Shown: piece after piece, positions 15,782 to 22,691 of the stretch
Layout of the letters: the number at the start of each line of letters is the position of its first letter
Numbering within the stretch: the stretch's first letter is position 1
Assembly (NCBI RefSeq): GCF_020386635.1
Contig: NZ_CP081942.1
Coordinates: forward strand, 2,294,001-2,358,000
Origin: Pseudomonas sp. MM211
Lineage (GTDB): Bacteria; Pseudomonadota; Gammaproteobacteria; Pseudomonadales; Pseudomonadaceae
DNA: 64,000 nt
Reading direction: 5' to 3'
The notes under the pieces: model-generated
Told to the model about the DNA's origin: nothing
The model's database searches: none
Seen by the model: the letters and a program-made list of their open reading frames with translations, nothing else
Program-made: the position numbers and the translations under genes

Positions 15782-16423
15782 GTGCGCGTGAGCCAAAACG
15801 AAATCAAACTAGAAAGGCCTTTGTTCTATAATAACCCCTTCGGGTTAAGGTTTGAGATTGGCCCAGCTGAAATTGGGGTTTGGGTCAGCCGAGAAAGGCG
15901 CCAACTTAATGAGAAATATTTTAATGCTGCCCTAGAAAGAGCGCAGAACATATTTGATACAGCTTTCACGCTCACAGATGAAATATCAATTGTCTATCAG
16001 ATGTTTTCTGATGGCAGGCGTAGAATCAAGAAAAAGTGCTATATCCTCCGCCAAATAAATACCGGCTCCACAAAAGAGATTGCATTCTCTGATCACAGAG
16101 AGCTATATTCAGAAAGCTTAGGTTATAAGTGCGAGTTCTGGCATCGGGCTACAGTATCCGGTTTAACCGTCGCAGATATAAACATCAAAAAAATATTGTT
16201 AGCCTTGATAAATACGGACTTTGGATCAAGGCAACCAGTAATTGCCGGTGAATGTTATTTTATAAATCACACCAAAGGTCTTGTATTGAGTCTTTATGAT
16301 GATCGAGGCATGGATGTGGTAGCTTTAAAAAAAGAAACACTACAAGCTTTATACAAAATTCATAACAAGTTGCTTCTGAACTATGATAGAGCTCACATTG
16401 ATCAGGTGTTCTCGCACATATAA
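15782..16423 (+). CDS. Cassette 6 protein, DUF3885-like
   Basis: A 213-residue protein resembling DUF3885 over its full length. Features I recognise are FGLRFEIG near the start, ALERAQNIFDTAFTLTDEISIVYQ, then IINTDFG-like ALINTDFGSRQPVIAGECYFIN, LSLYDDRGMDVVALKKETL and the C-terminal LLNYDRAHIDQVF. The family has no known function; members occur in Firmicutes and elsewhere, sometimes near toxin or immunity genes. GTG 15782 follows AAAGGGAA, a good ribosome-binding site. It is the largest cassette protein. The gene is A+T-rich. Confidence 0.8.
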   Translation: MRVSQNEIKLERPLFYNNPFGLRFEIGPAEIGVWVSRERRQLNEKYFNAALERAQNIFDTAFTLTDEISIVYQMFSDGRRRIKKKCYILRQINTGSTKEIAFSDHRELYSESLGYKCEFWHRATVSGLTVADINIKKILLALINTDFGSRQPVIAGECYFINHTKGLVLSLYDDRGMDVVALKKETLQALYKIHNKLLLNYDRAHIDQVFSHI

Positions 16424-16493
16424 TAAGTGGTTCAAATTGTTTGCTTCGCTCACTGCGACGGGCTAAAGCCCGCGCCTTAACCAAACGTTAGCA
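16418..16493 (+). other. attC6
   Basis: 76-bp site with several changes: inverse core ATATAAT (one mismatch to the expected ATATAAC), TTCAAATTGTTTGC in the arm, and CCCGCGCC in place of CCCGCCCC. Core GTTAGCA from 16487. Probably still functional, but more diverged than its neighbours. Confidence 0.88.
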
Positions 16494-16512
16494 TCTGCAA
16501 GGAAATCCCCCA

Positions 16513-17007
16513 ATGGCTGAAATTCGCCGTACGATAGAGCCGAGCGTTTATTATAAAGCTGAGGGGTTTCATTTCGCGGCGAACATACTCTTTGACAGAG
16601 AAGAGCTTAAGCATCGCGGAGCACCATTTATCGTCAATGCAACGTTCGCACTTGAGCTTTACCTTAAGTCTCTTCTTTCAAAAACCGTTTTTGAAGGGTC
16701 AGAGACGCACGAAGAAGGATATACGTCATATAACCGCGTATTTTCGAAAAGCGAGCATGCCGGCATAGGTCATGACCTCAACAATCTGTACCAGCAACTT
16801 TCTGAAGAAGCACGAGCAGGTATAGAAAAAATAAATAAAGAGCTAAGTGGCAAATACTCAATGTCCGATTTTTTCAATAAAAACAAAGCACACTTTGTAA
16901 GCTGGCGCTACTCATTCGAAGGCAATGCAGAACCATACTGTGCTCAAGATGTAATTAGCGCTTTAGAATCTATGAAACTCTATTGCTCAAAGTACATTGT
17001 GCAGTGA
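16513..17007 (+). CDS. Cassette 7 protein, HEPN-like helical domain
   Basis: A 164-residue, mostly alpha-helical protein. The layout resembles HEPN domains: VNATFALELYLKSLL (first long helix, the position of A-x-E-x-x-L-K-x-L in HEPN proteins), a loop, then GIGHDLNNLYQQLSEEAR with the GHDL element typical of HEPN proteins that recognise RNA or nucleotides. The usual catalytic R-x4-6-H is not clear. Toxin or defence function is possible but unproven; HEPN proteins are often paired with an antitoxin, and none is seen beside it. ATG 16513. Confidence 0.75.
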   Translation: MAEIRRTIEPSVYYKAEGFHFAANILFDREELKHRGAPFIVNATFALELYLKSLLSKTVFEGSETHEEGYTSYNRVFSKSEHAGIGHDLNNLYQQLSEEARAGIEKINKELSGKYSMSDFFNKNKAHFVSWRYSFEGNAEPYCAQDVISALESMKLYCSKYIVQ

Positions 17008-17010
17008 CAA

Positions 17011-17087
17011 TGCTAACAACTGGTTCAAGTCGCTCGCTTCGCTCACTCGGGACGGGCTAAAGCCCGCCCCTTAACCAAACGTTAGCC
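17011..17087 (+). other. attC7
   Basis: 77-bp site; inverse core TGCTAAC (17011-17017) is the exact complement of the cassette first core GTTAGCA; right core GTTAGCC from 17081. The spacer has one extra base (ACTCGGGACGGG). Confidence 0.92.
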
Positions 17088-17093
17088 ATACTT

Positions 17094-17639
17094 ATGACAG
17101 CTCGCAGATTTTCGTTTAGCAATAAAAAACTTCGTGGCATACCACGTCGTTTACGTGCACTGGCGCGCTGGAAAAAATCGTTTTCAGGATATTTTCCAAG
17201 CCAGCTAACACCAGAGGAAAAGTACTGGAACTATAAGATCCCTGTGTATCGAAATCTTGTTGAGGGCAAGCAAACCACCAAGAGCATACAAGCATTTTGT
17301 GCACAGCAACTTATAGATGCCGCACACCATATATACAAAGCCAAACCCCAAGACGCTGAGTACTCTAGAGTCACATGCGTTATTTCATTTCCCTGCATGT
17401 TCTCAAGTGAGTTGTGCATTTATACAAGTGAAGAATATTTCAAAGAGCACACAGCCGAACAAACTGGACGCTTCGGGAAAATTGAAAGAATTCAAGGAAA
17501 AAGTCTTGCTCAAGAATTTGGGCTAGAACTACCGGAGGATTTTAATGAGCTTGGAGTTTTGCGTATCGACGAAGATGATGATGGAAATCCATATATCTGT
17601 GAGCATTGGTATTTTGGCGAAGTCCATCAGTACGGCTAA
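17094..17639 (+). CDS. Cassette 8 protein, DUF3916-like
   Basis: A 181-residue protein. RGIPRRLRALARWKKSFSGYFP near the N-terminus and EKYWNYKIPVYRNLVEGKQTT resemble DUF3916, a family of unknown function. The C-terminal part is acidic (GVLRIDEDDDGNPYICEHWYFGEV). The N-terminal 30 residues are strongly basic, which could mean nucleic-acid contact; that is a guess. ATG 17094 is 12 bases after the core and the stop overlaps attC8. Confidence 0.78.
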   Translation: MTARRFSFSNKKLRGIPRRLRALARWKKSFSGYFPSQLTPEEKYWNYKIPVYRNLVEGKQTTKSIQAFCAQQLIDAAHHIYKAKPQDAEYSRVTCVISFPCMFSSELCIYTSEEYFKEHTAEQTGRFGKIERIQGKSLAQEFGLELPEDFNELGVLRIDEDDDGNPYICEHWYFGEVHQYG

Positions 17640-17709
17640 CAAGTGGTTCAAATCGTTCGCCTCGCCCACTGGGACGGGCTAAAGCCCGCCCCTTAACCAA
17701 ACGTTAGGT
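17634..17709 (+). other. attC8
   Basis: 76-bp site; inverse core GGCTAAC matches the cassette first core GTTAGCC; right core GTTAGGT from 17703. The loop reads CGCCTCGCCCACT instead of CGCTTCGCTCACT. Confidence 0.92.
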
Positions 17710-17714
17710 GCTTC

Positions 17715-18104
17715 ATGAGTAAGCTTGCATGCACATGTGGCAATATAATCCGTGATCAAACGGATTCACTGCCCCACAAAGCCTCGATTATAAAAGATCA
17801 GCAGGAAGAGAATTTCATTGAAGATTTGGCGCAAGAAATGAACTCTCTATTAATTGCAGCAAAAGCTGGAAATCTAGAGGCTCATTTAGACAAACGATAC
17901 GGAAATACGCCCTGGCGGCCAAAAGCGGCTGAAGCCTGCTACGACATTATCGGAAGCGCATTATTGAACAGCTCTATTATGGCCTACGAGTGTCAGTCGT
18001 GCGGCAAGTTGTGGGTTCAAAAAGGCGTAAACAGCTTTATGCCCTTTAGCCCCGAGAGCGGAGTGTATGAAGCAGTGTTATCGGTTAATCCGGCACCTAA
18101 CTAG
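17715..18104 (+). CDS. Cassette 9 protein with two cysteine pairs
   Basis: A 129-residue protein with cysteines at both ends: LACTCGN (C6 and C8) near the start and YECQSCGKLWV (CxxC) at about 92-102, which could together form a split zinc ribbon. Between them is a helical stretch (EDLAQEMNSLLIAAKAGNLEAHL). The family is unknown to me. The last residues are encoded inside attC9 (stop TAG at 18102). Confidence 0.78.
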   Translation: MSKLACTCGNIIRDQTDSLPHKASIIKDQQEENFIEDLAQEMNSLLIAAKAGNLEAHLDKRYGNTPWRPKAAEACYDIIGSALLNSSIMAYECQSCGKLWVQKGVNSFMPFSPESGVYEAVLSVNPAPN

Positions 18105-18170
18105 AGGTTCAAATCGTTCGCTTTGCTCACGGGAACCGGCTAAAGCCCGCCCCTTAACCAAACGTTAGGC
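18095..18170 (+). other. attC9
   Basis: 76-bp site; inverse core ACCTAAC matches the cassette first core GTTAGGT; right core GTTAGGC from 18164. Spacer is diverged (TTTGCTCACGGGAACCGGC), which weakens the inner stem. Confidence 0.9.
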
Positions 18171-18172
18171 TT

Positions 18173-18646
18173 ATGTATTCTATTGACTTAGGTTCACTCA
18201 GAATTTCCTTTGCCGCAGCTCTCGTATCTGCTCCGTACTCTGGAATCAACCACGACTGGTTGAGCGAAGATTGGAGGGATACGTCTCAAGAACTAAAAAT
18301 ACATCAGGGTGAAAGATCAGCCACGATCACGGGGCTCACTGGTTTCGGCGCCGAAAAAGGCCAACACGTTATTCACGTCATAGAGCCCCCAATAAAAACA
18401 GAGCACGAGTTGCTGGCATATTTTTTAAAGAAAGCTGAAATTTCGAAGTTTCCACAGGAAATCTTACTTAACGCCGTCAGCTCACTCGAGTATTCGTGGG
18501 GGAAGCTGGTTTCTCTAAACTGGACAGCTCTTGGCTACGCACCAGGCGGTGCAGAATATTGTGTTCTGCCAACAAATTTCAGTGCAATATCTCTTGGTTT
18601 TCTAAGGTTAGATTGGCCCACAGTTCGTGTCTATCCCAAAGCCTAA
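18173..18646 (+). CDS. Cassette 10 hypothetical protein
   Basis: A 157-residue protein of unknown family. It starts MYSIDLGSLRISFAAALVSA only nine bases after the core, so it has little room for a ribosome-binding site. LLAYFLKKAEISKFPQEILLNAVSSLEYSWGKLVSL is helical; no membrane segment or signal peptide is convincing. The stop overlaps the remnant attC10. Confidence 0.78.
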   Translation: MYSIDLGSLRISFAAALVSAPYSGINHDWLSEDWRDTSQELKIHQGERSATITGLTGFGAEKGQHVIHVIEPPIKTEHELLAYFLKKAEISKFPQEILLNAVSSLEYSWGKLVSLNWTALGYAPGGAEYCVLPTNFSAISLGFLRLDWPTVRVYPKA

Positions 18647-18668
18647 CTAGCGGTTCAAGCCGTTATGC
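18641..18668 (+). other. attC10, truncated remnant (28 bp)
   Basis: GCCTAAC (18641-18647) and the left arm AGCGGTTCAAGCC are present, then the sequence goes directly to a GTTATGC core (18662-18668). About 48 bp of the normal site, including the GGGCTAAAGCCC stem, is missing. GTTATGC is a plausible true core because the next attC begins with GCATAGC, nearly its complement. The site should no longer fold into a functional attC. Confidence 0.8.
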
Positions 18669-19018
18669 ATATGAATGAATACACCACCACAATGACAATC
18701 CTTTCACCTGAGCTGTTAGTTCTAGCTGCTGGATTTTCTTTGTTTGGCATTGCATCGTTGATATTTTCAATTAGGCAGCGCTCAGCTATTGCCTTTTTAT
18801 CATTCGTGTCTCTTGTGCTCTGCGCCATTACAAAGCTCACAAAGTTCTCAATAATGGCGTTCATTCCAATGCAATGCCCTAATGGCAGTTGTAACCCAGC
18901 TGAACTCAACCAGCAAATCCTAAGCTTCTCATCATTAATAGAACCGTATTTATTTCTAGCGGCAGCTATTTGCACCATTATTTACACAGCCAAGAGTAAA
19001 ATCATGACCCGTGTGTAA
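18665..19018 (+). CDS. Cassette 11 small membrane protein
   Basis: A 117-residue protein with three likely membrane segments: LLVLAAGFSLFGIASLIFSI (about 18-37), IAFLSFVSLVLCAITKL (about 42-58) and PYLFLAAAICTIIYTA (about 93-108), with a periplasmic or cytoplasmic loop carrying a Cys pair (QCPNGSC). The first ATG at 18665 lies inside the core site GTTATGC; a second in-frame ATG is at 18671. Family unknown. Because attC10 is destroyed, this gene and that of cassette 10 now form one two-gene unit. Confidence 0.75.
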   Translation: MHMNEYTTTMTILSPELLVLAAGFSLFGIASLIFSIRQRSAIAFLSFVSLVLCAITKLTKFSIMAFIPMQCPNGSCNPAELNQQILSFSSLIEPYLFLAAAICTIIYTAKSKIMTRV

Positions 19019-19020
19019 AT

Positions 19021-19095
19021 GCATAGCAATTGGTTCAAACCTTTCGCTCCGCTCACTGGAGCGGGCTAAAGCCCGCCCCTTAGCTTTATTTGTAG
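19021..19095 (+). other. attC11, degenerate end of the array
   Basis: GCATAGC (19021-19027), GGTTCAAACC and GCGGGCTAAAGCCCGCCCCTTA are recognisable, but the right arm and core (AACCAAACGTTRRRY) are replaced by GCTTTATTTGTAGATGG. The site lacks a proper core, so the last cassette may be unable to excise. The bases from here to 19188 hold no recognised feature. Confidence 0.8.
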
Positions 19096-19188
19096 ATGGC
19101 AAAGCAAATACAGCGAGGCGTTTTTCGATTCACTCGGCGGATTACGCTTTCGGCTAATACGCCCTACGCCTTGGTACTGCAGCCCATT

Positions 19189-19884
19189 TTAGCGCTGCAT
19201 CAGCGATGCATAGGCTTCCATCAGGAAATCCCAATCTTCGTCGGGCATCGCCCCACGGTGGCGTTGTAGCTGGCGCATGTCGTGGCGTGAGGCATCGGCT
19301 TTGCGCCAGCGGCGACGGCTTTTTTCCAGGTCGAGTAGGGCGATCTCTGCGCTGGGTGAGTTGTCCTCAAGATCGCTGACCTTGACGAAAATATGCTTGG
19401 CATAACAGCAGCCATGTTGCCAACGGCCCTGATGCATGCGCTTCAGGGTGTTGGCCAATGCCGTCAGTACGCATATCGACTCCTCGGCGCTTCGCTCCTC
19501 TGCGTACCACTGATCGAGGCTGATAAAGCCCGGCAGCGCCTGGGTGATCAACAGCGCCTGCCAGTGCCCGGCTTGTTTTCTTGCTGAGCCATACACCAGC
19601 GTGGGCACGGTGATTCCGAGTCGAGCAAATGCCTGGTAGGCCAGTAGCTCACGGACGATGGTCGGGCGACCCCAGGGATGCAGCAGGCTGCGATACAGAT
19701 GGCCGGTCTGGCGTTTGCTGTACAGCGCTGGGGATGATGGGTTGCGTGGTTGCAGCAGTTGCACGCCGCTTTCGCCATCGCGGCGCTGGTTTAGGGGTTC
19801 CACCCAGGCGCCGCTGCATTGCCACCAGCGCTCGAAGGTGGAGCTGGCCTGAACGGCTGACTGATAGCCGAGTAGCGTGGCCAT
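19189..19884 (-). CDS. inaA: InaA-family lipopolysaccharide kinase-like protein
   Basis: A 231-residue protein of the InaA/WaaP-like kinase family, the gene called wapQ or inaA in the colRS locus of fluorescent pseudomonads. Kinase-like elements are RELLAYQAFARLGITVPTLVYG, LITQALPGFISLDQW, the catalytic-loop-like HGCCYAKHIFV and IALLDLEKSRRRW in place of DFG. It probably phosphorylates an LPS-core sugar or a related envelope target. The ATG overlaps the stop of the upstream methyltransferase gene by one base (TGATG), so the two are coupled. Confidence 0.85.
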   Translation of the reverse strand: MATLLGYQSAVQASSTFERWWQCSGAWVEPLNQRRDGESGVQLLQPRNPSSPALYSKRQTGHLYRSLLHPWGRPTIVRELLAYQAFARLGITVPTLVYGSARKQAGHWQALLITQALPGFISLDQWYAEERSAEESICVLTALANTLKRMHQGRWQHGCCYAKHIFVKVSDLEDNSPSAEIALLDLEKSRRRWRKADASRHDMRQLQRHRGAMPDEDWDFLMEAYASLMQR

Positions 19885-20561
19885 CACAGCACCTCATGCT
19901 TGCGCAGTACGTAGGTGCGCCACATGGCATAGCCAGGCAGAAAGTCTCGGTGACCGAGCACTTGGAAGCCGGCTTTGAGAAACTCGAATTCGATTTCGTC
20001 GCGGCGCACCACGAAGCGATTCTCGCCAACGCCACGGCGCTGTTCCAGGCGGCGGCGACGCCAGGCCTTGTAGTTACCGTCGACCCACAAGGAGAGGATT
20101 ACGGTATCCCGGGTGACCCGGTGAAATTCGCGCAGGGCGGCAATGCGATGCTCGGCCGATTGGACGTGATGCAGCAGACGAATGCAGAACACGCAGTCGA
20201 CCGAGTTGTCGCCCAGGCCAATATCGAAGGCTGAGGTTTTGAAGGTTTTCACCCGTGCGAGCACTTCAGGCGGCTGGGCGGCGAGGGCGGTGGCGAGCAT
20301 GTCGGCAGAGTTGTCGGCTGCCAGGATCACCCGGTTCGGGTGCTCGGCGAGCATTGGCCAGAAGCGGCCCGCGCCACAGGGCAGATCCAGCATCAGGTTG
20401 GGGTCGCCGGCCAGGCGCAGGGCACTGCGGCCTACCTGAACATCGCGCCAGTTAGAGAGGCGCCGGGCCAGCCCATCCTGATGTTTGTGCAGATAACCCT
20501 GAGCATGTTTCTGATCGTATTTGCCGGAAAAGGCGAGATCGATGGGGCTGGGTTTGGACAT
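19884..20561 (-). CDS. Class I SAM-dependent methyltransferase of the colRS locus
   Basis: A 225-residue methyltransferase. Motif I is LMLDLPCGAGRFWPML (about 57-72), followed by VILAADNSADML and DCVFCIRLLHHV. It sits between colS and inaA as in other Pseudomonas, where the methyltransferase and the InaA-like kinase are cotranscribed and depend on ColR. Target probably in the cell envelope, but not known. There are 79 bases between colS and this gene. Confidence 0.88.
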   Translation of the reverse strand: MSKPSPIDLAFSGKYDQKHAQGYLHKHQDGLARRLSNWRDVQVGRSALRLAGDPNLMLDLPCGAGRFWPMLAEHPNRVILAADNSADMLATALAAQPPEVLARVKTFKTSAFDIGLGDNSVDCVFCIRLLHHVQSAEHRIAALREFHRVTRDTVILSLWVDGNYKAWRRRRLEQRRGVGENRFVVRRDEIEFEFLKAGFQVLGHRDFLPGYAMWRTYVLRKHEVL

Positions 20562-20640
20562 GGCGAGGCACCTGGGTGGTTGTGCCCCGATCTTATGAAG
20601 CGGCTTCTGATGAACCCGTTAAAAGGATGTGAAAAAACTG

Positions 20641-21912
20641 TTAGAGCGGCGCCTTGAACGTCACCTGGAAACAGCTGCCCGCAATGGGCAGGCTATGTAG
20701 CGATATCTGCCAACCCTGGTGAGCGCAGATGCGTTTGACCAGCGAGAGACCCAGGCCCAACCCTTCGCCACGGGCCTGTTCGCCGCGCACGAAGGGATCG
20801 AAAATCTGTTCATGGTGCTGCTCTGGAATGCCCACGCCGCTGTCCTCGACGCGAAAGCCGTTGGCGTGCAGGGTCAACGTCACAAAGCCTGTTTCGGTGT
20901 AGTGCAGGGCATTGCGCAGCAGATTGGCCATCACCGTACGCAGCAAGGTCGGGTTGTAGACGGCATCGTTCTGAGCCTCCACGTCCAGGCGAAAATCGAG
21001 GCCTTTTTCGCGCATCAGCGGTGACCAGGTATCGACCTGCTCATCGGCGATCTGGCGCAGGCTGGCGCTGCCCGCGAAGAGGCTTTCGTTGCCCTTGACC
21101 CGAGCCAGTTGCAGAAAGGTCTGCACCAGATCCTGCATCTCGGCGCTGGCTCTTTCGATACGTTCCAGCTGCTTGCGTTGCGCTGGCTGCAGAGCGACTT
21201 GGGAGAGCAGCTCGCACGAGCTGGCGATGACCATCAGCGGCGTGCGCAGCTCATGGCTGACGTCGCTGGTGAACAAACGCTCGCGCTCCAGGGACTGGCG
21301 CAGGCGGCCCAGGGTGCTGTCGAAGGCCGCCGCCAGTTGGCCGACTTCATCGTCGGGGTATTCTGGTGCCAGGGCTGGCGCCAGCGGCAATAACTGGTCG
21401 CGGTGACGTACCTGATTGGCCAGCTTGCTCACCGGCCTCATCACCCGTTCGGACATGAACCAGCCCAGCGCCAGCGCGCCGAGCACGGAGAGCAGAAAAC
21501 CGGCCAGCACGACGTTGAACAGCACCTGCTCGCGCTTTTCGAACTCGCTCTGTTCCTGTACCAGCAGATAACGCCCACCGCCGATGAACTGGGTGAAGAT
21601 GTAGAACGCTCGCTCGCCCTCGAACTGCTCGCTGAAGCCTTCCGGCAGGTCTGCATAGCGGCTCGGGATCGCGTATTGCGGATAGCCGGAGGCATAGAAG
21701 CGAGTTTTCGCGTCAAGGCGCGGGGCTTGGCCATTCTTCAAGTCCTGTTCGAGAACGGCGCCCAGTTCGAGGGCGAGCTCCTCGGAAACCAGATGTTCTT
21801 CGATCAGGTGGACGATGGCCACGATGCTCAGGGAAAAGATGCCGCTGACCAGTATGGTCATGGTCACGAAGGCGATCAGAATGCGCCGGCGGAACGGCTG
21901 TTTAGTGTCCAT
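20641..21912 (-). CDS. colS: Sensor histidine kinase ColS
   Basis: A 423-residue kinase. TM1 at about 11-33, periplasmic region to about 130, TM2 at about 131-153, HAMP, then DHp with H220 in FTSDVSHELRTP, and the ATPase with N box NLLRNAL, VEDSGVGIP and GEGLGLGLSLV. The sensor region carries H35, E38, D57 and an E-x-x-E at 95-98 (EQFE), the residues implicated in zinc/iron sensing by ColS of P. putida. The frame is open upstream to 22062, but ATG 21912 gives the family start and an 11-base overlap with colR. Confidence 0.92.
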   Translation of the reverse strand: MDTKQPFRRRILIAFVTMTILVSGIFSLSIVAIVHLIEEHLVSEELALELGAVLEQDLKNGQAPRLDAKTRFYASGYPQYAIPSRYADLPEGFSEQFEGERAFYIFTQFIGGGRYLLVQEQSEFEKREQVLFNVVLAGFLLSVLGALALGWFMSERVMRPVSKLANQVRHRDQLLPLAPALAPEYPDDEVGQLAAAFDSTLGRLRQSLERERLFTSDVSHELRTPLMVIASSCELLSQVALQPAQRKQLERIERASAEMQDLVQTFLQLARVKGNESLFAGSASLRQIADEQVDTWSPLMREKGLDFRLDVEAQNDAVYNPTLLRTVMANLLRNALHYTETGFVTLTLHANGFRVEDSGVGIPEQHHEQIFDPFVRGEQARGEGLGLGLSLVKRICAHQGWQISLHSLPIAGSCFQVTFKAPL

Positions 21913-22585
21913 CGCGATTCGCCGCCAGGCGGTAACCCACGCCATGCAGCGTGTGTAGCAGCGGCGTGGCAAAGGGTTTGTCGATCGCCTGACGGAGTTG
22001 GTGGATGTGGCTGCGCAAGCTGTCGCTGTCCGGGCAATCGTCGCCCCACAAGGCTTCTTCAAGGGCCTCGCGGCGCACCACGGCGGGCGAGCGCTGCATC
22101 AGCACTGCCAGCAGTTTCATGCCCAGCGGGTTGAGTTTTATCGATGTACCGGCACGGGTCACGTTCAGCGTGTCGAGGTCATAGCTCAGGTCGGCGACCA
22201 CCAGCATCCGCTGGCGATTGCCCTGTGAGCGCCGCAGGATGGCTTCGATGCGGGCGACCAATTCGGAGAGTGCGAAGGGCTTGACCAGGTAATCATCGGC
22301 CCCGGCGCTCAGCCCCTGCAGGCGATCTTCCAGGGCATCGCGCGCGGTGAGCATCAGGATCGGGATGCTGCTGCGCGCTTCTTCGCGCAAGCGCCGGCAC
22401 AGCTGATAGCCATCCAGACCGGGCAGCATGATGTCCAATACGATCAGGTCGTAATGGCCCTGAGTGGCCAAGTGCAAACCAGATAATCCGTCCTGGGCAC
22501 AATCAGCCGCGTAGCCTTTGAGCTGCAGGTAATCCAGGATATTGGCGAGGATGTCACGGTTGTCTTCGATCACCAGAATGCGCAT
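21902..22585 (-). CDS. colR: Response regulator ColR (OmpR/PhoB family)
   Basis: A 227-residue regulator: receiver domain with D51 in HYDLIVLDIMLPG, K in LVKPFALSELVARIEA, then a winged helix ending DSDSLRSHIHQLRQAIDKPF and LHTLHGVGYRLA. Very close to Pseudomonas ColR throughout. Under excess metal it activates membrane-stress genes, including the methyltransferase and inaA genes downstream. Confidence 0.94.
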   Translation of the reverse strand: MRILVIEDNRDILANILDYLQLKGYAADCAQDGLSGLHLATQGHYDLIVLDIMLPGLDGYQLCRRLREEARSSIPILMLTARDALEDRLQGLSAGADDYLVKPFALSELVARIEAILRRSQGNRQRMLVVADLSYDLDTLNVTRAGTSIKLNPLGMKLLAVLMQRSPAVVRREALEEALWGDDCPDSDSLRSHIHQLRQAIDKPFATPLLHTLHGVGYRLAANRDGH

Positions 22586-22691
22586 GCAACGTTCTCTTCA
22601 CAGGGATTGACGCTTTTTTCACGAAGCCATGACGAAGCCCTCACAGGGGCATCGCAACACTGTAGCTCGTTCATCCAGCCAGGATCATACG

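Larger units (their letters stand above)
12344..19095. mobile_element. Chromosomal integron: integrase, attI and eleven gene cassettes
   Basis: Integron with a leftward intI gene (12344-13309), an attI region ending at the GTTATG core at 13513, and eleven cassettes read rightwards. Cassette limits, from the base after the core G to the next core G: 13514-13913, 13914-14460, 14461-14860, 14861-15216, 15217-15759, 15760-16487, 16488-17081, 17082-17703, 17704-18164, 18165-18662, and 18663 to the decayed end near 19095. Each has one gene and an attC of one sequence family (68-77 bp where complete), which is the hallmark of a sedentary chromosomal integron as opposed to a resistance integron. Cassette DNA is visibly richer in A+T than the backbone. 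No resistance gene is recognised. Confidence 0.95.

Noticed and set aside
13844..19095. Regularly recurring 70-bp repeats that could suggest a CRISPR array
   Set aside because: Spacing is 350-730 bp with a gene in each interval, and repeats end in GTTRRRY cores with complementary inverse cores; they are attC sites.
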